DNA from: Parvibaculum sp963696585
GTDB lineage: Bacteria; Pseudomonadota; Alphaproteobacteria; Parvibaculales; Parvibaculaceae
DNA: 64,000 nucleotides
Reading direction: 5' to 3'
Assembly: GCA_963696585.1 (NCBI GenBank)
Contig: CAVOKW010000035.1
Location: 124,001-188,000, forward strand
The notes under the pieces are model-generated. The model ran no database searches. It was not told where the DNA came from and saw nothing but the letters and a program-made list of their open reading frames with translations. This document shows, in pieces, positions 24,230 to 32,962 of this stretch. The translations under genes were made by a program, and so were the position numbers. Position 1 is the stretch's first letter, and every line of letters begins with the position of its first letter.

Positions 24230-25399
24230 ATGAATTTCAGCTTTACTGGCGAACAGGTGGCCATTCGCGATGCGGTTCAGCGCATCTGCGCCCGTTATGA
24301 TGATGTCTACTGGCTGAAGCGTGATCGCGAGGGTGGATTTCCTGAAGATTTCGTCGCCGATATTGCAGGCGCGGGTTTTCTCGGCATTGCCATGCCGGAA
24401 GCCTATGGCGGCTCAGGGCTTGGTGTTACCGAGGCGGCGATTGTGGCGCAGACCATTGCCGGATCGGGCGCCTGTCTCTCCGGCGCTTCGGCCATTCACA
24501 TCAATCTCTTCGGACCGATGCCGCTCGTTGTTTTTGGCAATGAGGAGCAGAAAACGCGACATTTGCCGCCATTGATTGCGGGGCGTGACCGCTGCTGCTT
24601 TGGCGTGACCGAACCTGATGCCGGGCTCAACACCACGGCGATTTCGACCAGGGCCGAATGGGATGGTCACGCCTATGTCGTGCATGGTCGCAAGATGTGG
24701 ACCTCCACGGCGCAAAGCGCGACGAAGATCCTGCTGCTTGCCCGCACGACACCCAAGGAGAGATGTGCCAGGTCGACCGAGGGCCTGTCGCTGTTCTATA
24801 CCGATCTTGACAGGGGCGGGGCGACAGAGGTGCGCGAGATCGAGAAGATGGGTCGCAAGGCGGTCGACTCCAATGCCGTTTTCTTTGATGGTTTGCGGGT
24901 GCCGCGCGATGATCTGATCGGGGAAGAGGGCAAGGGCTTTCATTATCTGCTGCATGGGCTCAATCCCGAACGCATCCTGATCGGGGCGGAGGCTGTGGGT
25001 GTTGGCCGCATTGCGCTACGCAAAGCGACGGATTATGCGCGAGATCGCGTGGTCTTCGGGCGACCCATCGGGCAGAACCAGGCGATCCAGCATCCGCTTG
25101 CAGCCTCATGGGCTGAGCTGGAAGCGGCTGATCTCATGGTTTTCAAGGCCGCATCGCTATACGACGCCGGACAGGCCTGTGGCGCGGAAGCCAATGCGGC
25201 AAAATATCTGGCCGCTGAAGCAGGCTTTCGGGCCTGCGAGCAGGCGGTGATGACGCTGGGCGGCATGGGCTATGCCAAAGAGTTTCATGTCGAGCGCTAT
25301 TTGCGGGAAATCATGATCGCGCGTATTGCGCCGGTCAGCCGGGAGCTGATTTTGAGCTACATTGCCGAGCGTGTGCTTGATTTGCCCAAATCCTATTGA
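24230..25399 (+). CDS. acyl-CoA dehydrogenase
   Basis: A 389-aa FAD enzyme with the three-domain family layout: N-terminal helices, a beta domain with FGVTEPDAGLNTTAI and KMWTSTAQSA, and C-terminal helices ending in GGMGYAKEFHVERYLREIM. The usual catalytic EGT segment near the C-terminus is replaced by IAPVSRELI. Glu247 in LNPERILIGAEAVG aligns with the alternative catalytic position used by isovaleryl-CoA dehydrogenase-type members, so it is probably active on a branched or short chain. Divergent from MaoC/CoA lyase with 122 bp between starts; the HIT gene follows 8 bp after its stop. Confidence 0.92.
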   Translation: MNFSFTGEQVAIRDAVQRICARYDDVYWLKRDREGGFPEDFVADIAGAGFLGIAMPEAYGGSGLGVTEAAIVAQTIAGSGACLSGASAIHINLFGPMPLVVFGNEEQKTRHLPPLIAGRDRCCFGVTEPDAGLNTTAISTRAEWDGHAYVVHGRKMWTSTAQSATKILLLARTTPKERCARSTEGLSLFYTDLDRGGATEVREIEKMGRKAVDSNAVFFDGLRVPRDDLIGEEGKGFHYLLHGLNPERILIGAEAVGVGRIALRKATDYARDRVVFGRPIGQNQAIQHPLAASWAELEAADLMVFKAASLYDAGQACGAEANAAKYLAAEAGFRACEQAVMTLGGMGYAKEFHVERYLREIMIARIAPVSRELILSYIAERVLDLPKSY

Positions 25400-25407
25400 G
25401 GTTTTCC

Positions 25408-25815
25408 TTGCCCTTCGAACTGCATCCCCGTCTTGCCGCCGATACGTTTGTCATTGGCGAGCTGGCGCTTTGTCGCTTATTGCTGATGAATGATTGCCGC
25501 TATCCCTGGCTCATTCTGGTGCCACGTCGGGAGGCGTTGCGCGATTTTGATGATGTGCCGATGGCGGACAAGCCGGCCTTTCATCGCGAAATCGATTTTG
25601 CCAGCGCCGTGCTGCGCCATGAGACGCGAGCCAGCAAGCTCAACATCGGGGCTTTGGGCAATATGGTGCCGCAGCTTCACGTGCATGTTGTGGCCCGTTT
25701 TGAGGGGGATGAAGCCTGGCCAGGCCCGGTCTGGGGCTTTGGCGTGGCCAAGCCCTATGCGGCGGATGCCGCTACTCAACTGATTGCCCGTCTGGCACGT
25801 GGTTTTGGGGTTTAG
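25408..25815 (+). CDS. HIT-family nucleotide hydrolase-like protein
   Basis: A 135-aa HIT protein. The TTG at 25408 is favoured because TGAGG, which overlaps the dehydrogenase stop, sits six bases upstream. The active-site motif reads QLHVHVVAR, so the first His of the triad is Gln while the middle His and the nucleophilic third His remain; this Q-H-H form is a known variant. HIT proteins hydrolyse nucleotide phosphoramidates or dinucleotides. It is probably cotranscribed with the acyl-CoA dehydrogenase, but a functional link is not evident. Confidence 0.85.
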   Translation: MPFELHPRLAADTFVIGELALCRLLLMNDCRYPWLILVPRREALRDFDDVPMADKPAFHREIDFASAVLRHETRASKLNIGALGNMVPQLHVHVVARFEGDEAWPGPVWGFGVAKPYAADAATQLIARLARGFGV

Positions 25816-25910
25816 CGGCGCGTTTCAGAGTTAACCATTGGTTTAAGACTCTGGCCCTAAGGTCGCCACGCGGGCAGGACTGATTCCTGTCCGGACCGGG
25901 AATTGGACCC

Positions 25911-26363
25911 TTGGCTACCGCACTTGTCGCAGATCCTTCAGGCGCCTCGCGTCTGGCCGCCCAGCATCTCCTTGAAGGCCTAGGCTTTGAGGTTGTGGGC
26001 GCGCGCGACCTGTCGGAAGCCACAAACCTTGTTCACAGCCTGTCACCGGATCTCGTTCTGCTGGATGCCCGGCTTGCGACAGCATCCTGCGCCGATCTGG
26101 TCGATCAGATTCGCCGCTCGCGGGCCGGACTTCGTGCCTGCCTGTTTTTCGTCGCCGCCAATGGCGCGGGCGTGAGCATTCGCGAGGCCATGGATGCCGG
26201 TGCTGACGACTATCTGGTGCGGCCCTATGACAGGCGGCTGCTGGGCTTCAAGCTCTCACAGGCACGTTCACGCGGCCGCCTGACAGAGGTGCAGAACCGG
26301 CCACGCCTCGTTCTCGACAATAGCCATAGCTGGCATTTTCGAGCCTTTGGCAAGGCTGTTTGA
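25911..26363 (+). CDS. stand-alone receiver domain protein, atypical
   Basis: A 150-aa single receiver domain (about 1-120) without an output domain, plus a short polar tail. Asp8 stands for the acidic pocket and Asp52 in LVLLDARL for the phosphorylation site. The invariant Lys of the KP motif is Arg104 (YLVRPYD). The start is a TTG with a weak ribosome-binding site. Single-domain receivers relay phosphate or act as adaptors; the Lys-to-Arg change could alter or abolish the switch. It lies alone between the HIT gene and a non-coding stretch. Confidence 0.75.
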   Translation: MATALVADPSGASRLAAQHLLEGLGFEVVGARDLSEATNLVHSLSPDLVLLDARLATASCADLVDQIRRSRAGLRACLFFVAANGAGVSIREAMDAGADDYLVRPYDRRLLGFKLSQARSRGRLTEVQNRPRLVLDNSHSWHFRAFGKAV

Positions 26364-26816
26364 GCCACGCCTTGCGGCTTCGGGCATAAGCCATTGATAT
26401 ATCTATATGTTGATGATTGATGGGGTAACATCGCAAGATATTGATGTCATATCTTCGATTTAATCCATAACCTGTTGATAATACTCATTTTTCATATTGA
26501 ATGCCCAATCAGCGGCATGACCGAGGCTGCGGTTATGGTCCCGCAAGGCCCGCAGACCGCTGATCGCGCCAGCTTCCACAGCGGTCCAGCCATGGGTGCG
26601 GATGAAGAAGGTCGGAATCCATGCCGGGACGCATAGGCCATCATGGCTGGAAGCGCGTCGCCCAGATTGAGCGGCAGGACGGTGGCCTTCGGTGCTCTTG
26701 ACGGGAGATGAACGTGGTGTGGCGCGGGAAGAGAAAGGGAACGGCCGTTCAGCCTTGGTGCAGGGGTTTGGCACGGGGCTTGCGATCCTTCTGGCAAACG
26801 CCAGCAGGAATGATCC
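26364..26816. other. intergenic region, AT-richer than its surroundings
   Basis: 453 bp with no intact gene. The left part (about 26390-26500) is clearly AT-richer than neighbouring DNA, with TATATCTATATGTTGATG and TTGATGTCATATCTTCGA. The middle holds a frameshifted remnant of a transporter gene on the minus strand. The right part leads to the transglycosylase start and must hold its promoter, which I cannot define. Confidence 0.5.
26492..26640 (-). pseudogene. remnant of a major facilitator transporter gene
   Basis: One minus-strand frame reads WIPTFFIRTHGWTAVEAGAI (26553-26630), which looks like the segment after a transmembrane helix in MFS anion:H+ symporters. The continuation GTITAASVMPLIG lies in another frame (26495-26542), so a frameshift separates them. 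Nothing before or after extends the match. This is a short degraded fragment. Confidence 0.4.
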
Positions 26817-27827
26817 ATGTCACTCGTCGCCACCCTGTCATCCCATCCGCAAATCGCCGCCGCCCTGCAACAGGCCAGTCTGCGAACAGGCACGGATTTT
26901 GACTATCTGCTGAAAACGGCCATGCGTGAATCGAGTCTCGATTGTTCTGCAAAATCAGGTACTTCGAGCGCCTGCGGGCTGTTTCAGTTCACCGAACAGA
27001 GCTGGCTTGGCACGCTCAGGCGCAATGGCGAAGCGCTTGGCTATGGGTCTTATGCCCATGCCATTACGCAGGATGACAAGGGCCGCTACAGGGTGGCCGA
27101 TCCTGCCGCCAGGCAGGCAATTCTTGCCCTGCGCAATGATCCGGCGGCTTCGGCCATGATGGCCGGGGCTTATACCAGCGAGAGCGAGAGCGCGCTCAAC
27201 ACCAGACTTGGGCGCGATGTCAGCGAGGGCGAACTCTACATCGCGCATTTCCTCGGGGCAGGCGGCGCCGGCAAACTGATCACGGCTGCCGAAGACATGC
27301 CGCATGTGCGCGCCGATACACTGTTTCCGCAAGCGGCAGCCGCCAATCGGTCAATTTTCTATGAGGGCGGACGCGCGAAAACGGTGGGCGAGGTCTATCA
27401 GTCCCTCGTCGCCAGGCATGATGATACGCAAGTTGCGCGCTTGGACCTTTCGTTGCTGGCGCCAGCGCCACAGGCGAGCCGCGCCCCGACGGACAGCGTC
27501 GAGGCGGACAGCGTCGAGGCGGATGCCGCGCACAGCATGTCTGATGCCTGGACACCGTCCGATACGTCCCCGATCAGCTTTGCGCCCGTCTTCAGGCCCA
27601 TTTCCGGCAACGGCTTGCCCGCCCATTCGGCTTCAGGCGCATCGTCGCATTTGTCGCGTTCCCCACTCATCATGACGCCCGCCGTCGTCGAAATCCTTTC
27701 GTCCCTGAACCCGATCCCGGAGTCACGGGACGCGACATCGGTTGCCGCGCGCAAGGAGGATGAGGCGGACGCTCGCAGGCGGCGCCTCGCCCTGGCACAG
27801 ACGCAGATGCAATCCGCTGCGGCGTGA
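26817..27827 (+). CDS. lytic transglycosylase domain protein without signal peptide
   Basis: A 336-aa protein. The N-terminal part (about 8-190) is a goose-lysozyme-like SLT fold: Glu38 in LLKTAMRESSLD is the catalytic acid, followed by SACGLFQFTEQSW and the GELYIAHFLGAGGAGKLI segment typical of related alphaproteobacterial transglycosylases. The C-terminal 140 residues are low-complexity (Ala/Ser/Pro/Asp), with a direct DSVEADSVEA duplication. No signal peptide is visible, although the substrate, peptidoglycan, is periplasmic; it may be exported by a flagellar or other non-Sec route. It converges on the CoA-transferase gene (6-bp gap). Confidence 0.85.
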   Translation: MSLVATLSSHPQIAAALQQASLRTGTDFDYLLKTAMRESSLDCSAKSGTSSACGLFQFTEQSWLGTLRRNGEALGYGSYAHAITQDDKGRYRVADPAARQAILALRNDPAASAMMAGAYTSESESALNTRLGRDVSEGELYIAHFLGAGGAGKLITAAEDMPHVRADTLFPQAAAANRSIFYEGGRAKTVGEVYQSLVARHDDTQVARLDLSLLAPAPQASRAPTDSVEADSVEADAAHSMSDAWTPSDTSPISFAPVFRPISGNGLPAHSASGASSHLSRSPLIMTPAVVEILSSLNPIPESRDATSVAARKEDEADARRRRLALAQTQMQSAAA

Positions 27828-27833
27828 GTCACA

Positions 27834-29033
27834 TCAGGCAATGATGCCGGACTGGCGCAGCGCCGCAATCCCTTCATCGTCATAACCGAATTGTTTGAGC
27901 ACCTCGACCGTGTGCTCGCCGAGGTCAGGCACGGGGCCTTTGGGGCCATCATCCGCACCGGGGAAACGGACGGGCGAGGCTGGCGCGAGGAACGTGCCAC
28001 CGCCATGGCGCTCAGGTACTTCCACAAAGGCACCGGCCGCCTTGGCCTGCGGGTCATTGGCGACATCGGAAGGGTGCATCAAGGCCGACCAGATGAGATC
28101 GGCGGCATCGAGCTTCTCGCGCCAATAGGCGAGGTTCTGCTGCGCGAAGGCGGCATCAAGAATATCGACAAGCGCGGCGGCATTGGCGCGACGCCCCTTG
28201 GGGGTGTCGAAGCGCGGATCCGTGGCAAGATCGGGCTGGCCGATGACGCAGCAGATCGGCGCCCAGTCGGCTGACCCCTGACGCGGCACGAGGACGAACC
28301 AGGTTTCGTCCTTTGTGCAGAAAAAATTGTTCAGGGGCGAAACGGATTCGTGGCGCGACTTGGTGGAACCGAGCTTGCCGAATTTGAGCTGGACGGCTGT
28401 GTCCGAACCGGCGGCGTAAATGCCGGCACGAAGGAGCGAGGCTTCAACGAGGCGACCTTTGCCGGTGCGCCCGCGCTCCACGACGGCGGCGAGAATGCCA
28501 GCCACTGTCGCCATGCTGGTCGTGTGATCGCCAATGCCGGTGCGCAGGATTGTCGGTTCGCGGCCCTTGACGGTTTGCAGATAGCCGATGCCGGAACGGG
28601 CATAAAAGGCGGCAATGTCGAAGCCCGGACGATCACGCTCCTCGCCTTGCAGGCCATAGCCCGTCACGCTCGCATAGATGAGGCGCGGATTGATGGCGCT
28701 GAGGGCTTCATAATCAAGCCCGGCGCGTTCCAGTCCGCCGGGGCGTACATTGGTGATGAAGACATCGGCGTCTGCGACGAGGCGCTTCACGGCTTCGACG
28801 CCTTCGGGTTTCGACGTGTCGATGGCCAGTCCCTTTTTACCGCGATTGTCGAGATCGAAGATGGGGCTGCCCTTGAGATGGTCGGAGCCCATATTGGCCA
28901 TGGTGTAGCGCATCGGGCAGCCGCTCAGAGGCTCGATCTTGACGACATCGGCGCCCCAATCGGCCAGAATCCCGCCCGCACCGGGCGCGGCGATATAGGT
29001 TGCCATTTCAATCACTTTGAGGCCCTGGAGCAT
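27834..29033 (-). CDS. CaiB/BaiF family (class III) CoA-transferase
   Basis: A 399-aa enzyme that moves CoA between carboxylic acids. It has the family start LKVIEMATYIAAPGAGGILADWGADVVKIE-type region, FDLDNRGKKGLAID, and the catalytic aspartate at Asp169 in GIGDHTTSM, the canonical position for formyl-CoA transferase. The acid pair cannot be read from the sequence. It is monocistronic, but within 5 kb of the CoA lyase/MaoC/acyl-CoA dehydrogenase group and 1.4 kb from pcaF, so it may supply CoA esters to these enzymes. Confidence 0.93.
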   Translation of the reverse strand: MLQGLKVIEMATYIAAPGAGGILADWGADVVKIEPLSGCPMRYTMANMGSDHLKGSPIFDLDNRGKKGLAIDTSKPEGVEAVKRLVADADVFITNVRPGGLERAGLDYEALSAINPRLIYASVTGYGLQGEERDRPGFDIAAFYARSGIGYLQTVKGREPTILRTGIGDHTTSMATVAGILAAVVERGRTGKGRLVEASLLRAGIYAAGSDTAVQLKFGKLGSTKSRHESVSPLNNFFCTKDETWFVLVPRQGSADWAPICCVIGQPDLATDPRFDTPKGRRANAAALVDILDAAFAQQNLAYWREKLDAADLIWSALMHPSDVANDPQAKAAGAFVEVPERHGGGTFLAPASPVRFPGADDGPKGPVPDLGEHTVEVLKQFGYDDEGIAALRQSGIIA

Positions 29034-29209
29034 TTTTATCCTCTTGAATTTTTATTATCGGTTGTGGCGATCATCCACGAAACGGGAGGCCTGTCAAAAC
29101 GCGTCGCATTTACGCCTTGTTGAGGCTTTCAGAAGGGTTCCTTAAAGAGTTTTGCCTAACCTGACATCACGTAACTGCATAGCCACTGACCAGACGAAAG
29201 CCGGCCAGC

Positions 29210-30346
29210 GTGACCCTGAATGAAGAACTGACAATTGCCGATGTGGAAAGGTTGCTCGCCAACCCGACTGAGGAGGCGCGTATCGAGATCGCAACCAAGG
29301 TTGCAGGGCAGATCGGTCATCGTGAACTGGCGCCGCGCGAACGTGATCTGGCACATGAGATTCTCGGCTTTCTGGTGCATGACGTCGCCATCAGTGTCCG
29401 TCAGGCTCTGTCGCAAACATTGAAGAACGCCCATCAGGCCCCGCGTGAGGTCATTCGGGCGCTGGCAGGCGACCTCGACGATGTGGCGCGTCCGGTGCTT
29501 GAATGTACATGCCTGCTGAGCGATCAGGATCTCGTTGACCTCGTGTTGTTTGGCTCACCTGCCAAGCAATGCGCCATTGCCTCACGCTCGGAAGTGGGCG
29601 AGCTGGTGGCTGAGGCCATCGCGCGCGCCGGTGATCGTAGCGCCGTGATTGTGCTCGTTGCCAATTCCGGTGCGCTGGTCAGCGAACGTGTGGCGATGAC
29701 GGTGGCGGAACGCTACCCGGATGATGAAGAAGTTTCGGAGCCTTTGCTGCGTCGCCAGGATTTGCCCGCCATTGTTGTCTCGCGGATCATTGGAATCGTG
29801 TCGGCACGGATGCGCGATCACCTCGTTGCCAAGGGCATCGTGGACCGCGATACAGCTTCCCGACTTGGCGAGCAGGCACGCGAGCGCTCGACCGTGCATG
29901 CCATTCGCCGGATGCGCGAAGGCGATATGGAACGTCTCGTGGCCGAGCTTTCCACAAGCGGGGGGCTGACGCCCGGTCTTCTGTTGCGTGTCGCCTGCCA
30001 GGGCGAGCTGTCCTTCCTGGAATTTTCCTTTGCCCATCTGACTGATGTGCCGCGCCCGCGGATCTGGCGTCTCATCCATGATGTCGGCCCGCTCGGCTTC
30101 CGGGCCATTTATGCACGCGCCGGTCTGCCGGAAGCCTTTTACCCGGCATTCCGGGCGGCACTGGATTGCTATCATGATTTTCATGCCGCCGAGAAGGTGC
30201 TCGACAAATCGAAGTTCCGTGGCGCGATCCTGAAAAAGCTCTGCAATTGCTATCCCGCGCTGGCCTGTGGCGATCTTGATCTCTTTCTCGACAAGCTGAT
30301 TTCATCTTCCACGCCCGGTCCCAAGCGCACATCCAGCGCGGCCTGA
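29210..30346 (+). CDS. DUF2336 domain protein
   Basis: A 378-aa soluble helical protein of the DUF2336 family, which is nearly confined to alphaproteobacteria and of unknown function. HEAT-like helices run along most of its length: IATKVAGQIGHRELAPRERDLAHEIL, VRQALSQTLKNAHQAPREVIRALA and CIASRSEVGELV-like segments are typical. The start is a GTG. There is no signal peptide or membrane segment. It lies divergent from the CoA-transferase and upstream of pcaF. Confidence 0.85.
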   Translation: MTLNEELTIADVERLLANPTEEARIEIATKVAGQIGHRELAPRERDLAHEILGFLVHDVAISVRQALSQTLKNAHQAPREVIRALAGDLDDVARPVLECTCLLSDQDLVDLVLFGSPAKQCAIASRSEVGELVAEAIARAGDRSAVIVLVANSGALVSERVAMTVAERYPDDEEVSEPLLRRQDLPAIVVSRIIGIVSARMRDHLVAKGIVDRDTASRLGEQARERSTVHAIRRMREGDMERLVAELSTSGGLTPGLLLRVACQGELSFLEFSFAHLTDVPRPRIWRLIHDVGPLGFRAIYARAGLPEAFYPAFRAALDCYHDFHAAEKVLDKSKFRGAILKKLCNCYPALACGDLDLFLDKLISSSTPGPKRTSSAA

Positions 30347-30429
30347 GCGCCTAAAATCCCGTTTCCCGCTGGTGAGATTTGACGCAAAAGCTGCTAGCTT
30401 GGCGCAAAACAGACCAATGGGAGATCGAC

Positions 30430-31647
30430 ATGTCCAGTCACACGCCGCGCGAGGCCTTTATTTGTGATGCGGTGCGCACACCAATTGGCCGCTATGCGGG
30501 CGCATTATCCGGCATTCGCGCCGATGATCTGGGCGCTGTGCCGTTGATGGCGTTGATCGAGCGCAATCCTTCCATCAATTGGGAACGTGTGGACGATGTG
30601 ATCTTTGGCTGCGCCAATCAGGCGGGCGAGGATAATCGCAATGTCGCGCGCATGTCGTTGCTGCTCGCCGGATTGCCGGACACGGTGCCGGGCTCAACGG
30701 TCAATCGTTTGTGCGGATCGGGCATGGATGCGGTCGGATCCGCAGCCCGCGCCATCAAATCGGGTGAATGCGATCTGATGATTGCCGGTGGCGTTGAAAG
30801 CATGTCGCGCGCGCCCTTTGTGATGGGCAAGGCGACGAGTGCTTTTTCACGCGATGCCGAGATATACGACACCACGATTGGCTGGCGCTTCGTCAATCCG
30901 CTGATGAAGCGGCAATATGGCGTCGACTCCATGCCGGAGACGGCTGAAAATGTCGCTGAAGAGTTCCAGATTTCGCGTGCGGATCAGGACGCTTTTGCCT
31001 GGCGCAGTCAGCAGAAGGCGGGCAGGGCCATGGCATCAGGTCGGCTCGCCGCTGAAATCGTGCCGGTGACGATAGCCTCCCGCAAAGGTGAGGTGGTTGT
31101 TTCTGCCGACGAACACCCCCGGCCTGACACAACGCTTGAAGCGCTTGGCAGACTTGCCGCTCCCTTTCGCGCGGGCGGCAGTGTGACGGCGGGCAATGCC
31201 TCGGGTGTCAATGATGGTGCCTGCGCCATGATCATCGCGTCTGGCAAAGCCGTTGATGCCTATGGCCTGACGCCGCGCGCGCGGGTCGTTGCCATGGCGA
31301 CTGCCGGTGTACCGCCGCGCATCATGGGCATGGGGCCAGCGCCTGCCACCCGCAAGGTGCTGGAAAAGGCCGGGCTCAATTTGGGCGATATTGATGTGAT
31401 CGAACTCAATGAGGCCTTTGCCGCGCAAGGTCTGGCCGTGATGCGCGATCTTGGATTGCCCGATGATGCCGCGCATGTGAACCCGAATGGGGGTGCGATT
31501 GCGCTTGGCCACCCGCTGGGCATGAGCGGGGCGCGTCTGGTGACGACGGCGCTTTACGAGATGGAAGCGCGTGATGTGAAGCGGGCGCTGTGCACCATGT
31601 GCATTGGTGTCGGCCAGGGGATCGCCATCATTCTCGAACGTGTGTGA
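30430..31647 (+). CDS. pcaF: 3-oxoadipyl-CoA thiolase
   Basis: A 405-aa thiolase that splits 3-oxoadipyl-CoA to succinyl-CoA and acetyl-CoA, the last step of the beta-ketoadipate and phenylacetate routes. The sequence has the PcaF-type start (EAFICDAVRTPIGRYAGAL) and FGCANQAGEDNRNVARMS. Catalytic residues are Cys95 in NRLCGSGMDA, His in NGGAIALGHPLGMSGAR and Cys in TMCIGVGQG. GGGAGA before the ATG fixes the start. No other pca or paa genes are nearby, so it may act in another degradation path here, for example with the CoA-transferase upstream. Confidence 0.9.
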   Translation: MSSHTPREAFICDAVRTPIGRYAGALSGIRADDLGAVPLMALIERNPSINWERVDDVIFGCANQAGEDNRNVARMSLLLAGLPDTVPGSTVNRLCGSGMDAVGSAARAIKSGECDLMIAGGVESMSRAPFVMGKATSAFSRDAEIYDTTIGWRFVNPLMKRQYGVDSMPETAENVAEEFQISRADQDAFAWRSQQKAGRAMASGRLAAEIVPVTIASRKGEVVVSADEHPRPDTTLEALGRLAAPFRAGGSVTAGNASGVNDGACAMIIASGKAVDAYGLTPRARVVAMATAGVPPRIMGMGPAPATRKVLEKAGLNLGDIDVIELNEAFAAQGLAVMRDLGLPDDAAHVNPNGGAIALGHPLGMSGARLVTTALYEMEARDVKRALCTMCIGVGQGIAIILERV

Positions 31648-31649
31648 CG

Positions 31650-32876
31650 TCAGAAGTCGAACAGACGCTCGATCAATGTCGGTTTCTTTTTAGGGCGCTG
31701 CTTGCCGCCCGCCTTGCGTGACTGTGGCTTGCCTGTGCGAATCTTGGTGCGGATGGGTTTGTTGACGCCTGCCAGACGGCGGGCGCGACGACGCCTGCGA
31801 ATGATGGCGAGGATGCGCCGGTCCGGGAAGATGCAGGCGCGGTCGATCCACCTTGCGCTGATCGCGACTTCTTCACCGGGCCATTCAAAATCCACATCCT
31901 CCCAGGAGAGGATCATCTCACCGACACTGTCGCCATCTTCCTGCGCGTCGATCAATTCAAGGACAGGCTGCTCGGCAACGGGCTTGTGCAGCAGCAGCAC
32001 ATTGTTGCCGGTTACATCTTTTTCGATCGTCACCGGCATCAGCTCGGGCGGCACTTTCCAGCCGAGAAGTTCTTCAGCGCGTTTGGGGCGGCAGATATAG
32101 CTGCCTTGTGCGGCGGTGAAACCCAGCGCAGGCAAGGCGAGAAGTGTTGTTTCGTCCTCGACGCCGACGGCGGTGACTTCCATGCTGCGGGCGGCGGCGA
32201 GCGCCACGCGCTTGCCGAGAAAGCCGAGGCCGGATTGTTTCAGGCGGCGCGCGAACTGGATGATGGCGCTGCCACCGGTTTTGATTTCGGAAAAATAGAT
32301 CGTCGAAAGAAATTCGTCGGGCACGACGATGGCGCCACCGCCATCAAGCGCTGTGCGAAAACCGAGACGGCGCATTTCACGAATCGAACGCGCCGCTACG
32401 TCACCATGACCGGCAAAGGCCCCTTCGGGTATTTCCAGCGTCAAAAAATGGCGGGCAAGACCCCTGTCGCTCATGATGGCATCGAGTGCGCCGGGCAAGC
32501 TCGCATCTGCAATATCGCTGGCGGCAAGATTGATCGAGACGGCGCAGGGCGCCCCTTGTGCGCTCCAATCGGCGATGGCGTCGGCGGCGCTTGCCGCGAC
32601 GAAACGGGTCAGGTCGCCGCTACGTTCGCGGCGCTCGAAGAAGGACAAAAACAGACCCGGCGGCAAGAGACCATATTCAGGATGGTTCCAGCGTACATAG
32701 GCTTCAGCGCAGAGCATTTCGCCTGTGGCCAGTTCGATTTTTGGCTGAAAAACCAGATGCAGATGCCTGGCCTCAAAGGCGAGGTCTATATCTCGGTTGG
32801 TCAGGTGAAATGAACTGCTGTACATGTGGTGCCAGTGAACGGGTCGATATGCGGGCAGAGAACAATCCTGTCGCAT
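31650..32876 (-). CDS. degenerate EAL domain protein with basic C-terminal tail
   Basis: A 408-aa protein. Residues about 28-270 are an EAL fold (VFQPKIELATGEMLCAEAYVRWNHPEYG), but the catalytic set is damaged: EAL is EAY, and the DDFG metal motif is DGGG. The Asn of SINLAAS and the Glu of LEIPEG remain. Cyclic-di-GMP cleavage is unlikely; binding or protein contact is possible. Residues about 350-408 are strongly basic (IIRRRRRARRLAGV, KQRPKKKPTLIERLFDF), suggesting nucleic-acid or membrane binding. The start could be an internal ATG at 32825. It converges with pcaF (2 bp between stops) and is divergent from the NUDIX gene. Confidence 0.85.
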   Translation of the reverse strand: MRQDCSLPAYRPVHWHHMYSSSFHLTNRDIDLAFEARHLHLVFQPKIELATGEMLCAEAYVRWNHPEYGLLPPGLFLSFFERRERSGDLTRFVAASAADAIADWSAQGAPCAVSINLAASDIADASLPGALDAIMSDRGLARHFLTLEIPEGAFAGHGDVAARSIREMRRLGFRTALDGGGAIVVPDEFLSTIYFSEIKTGGSAIIQFARRLKQSGLGFLGKRVALAAARSMEVTAVGVEDETTLLALPALGFTAAQGSYICRPKRAEELLGWKVPPELMPVTIEKDVTGNNVLLLHKPVAEQPVLELIDAQEDGDSVGEMILSWEDVDFEWPGEEVAISARWIDRACIFPDRRILAIIRRRRRARRLAGVNKPIRTKIRTGKPQSRKAGGKQRPKKKPTLIERLFDF

Positions 32877-32962
32877 CTTGCGATGGGGGAGGTTTAAGGC
32901 CGATTAACCCCGGTCGATCTTCCGGCACAAAAACGCAATGTTTCTTTAAGGGATGAGACGCG

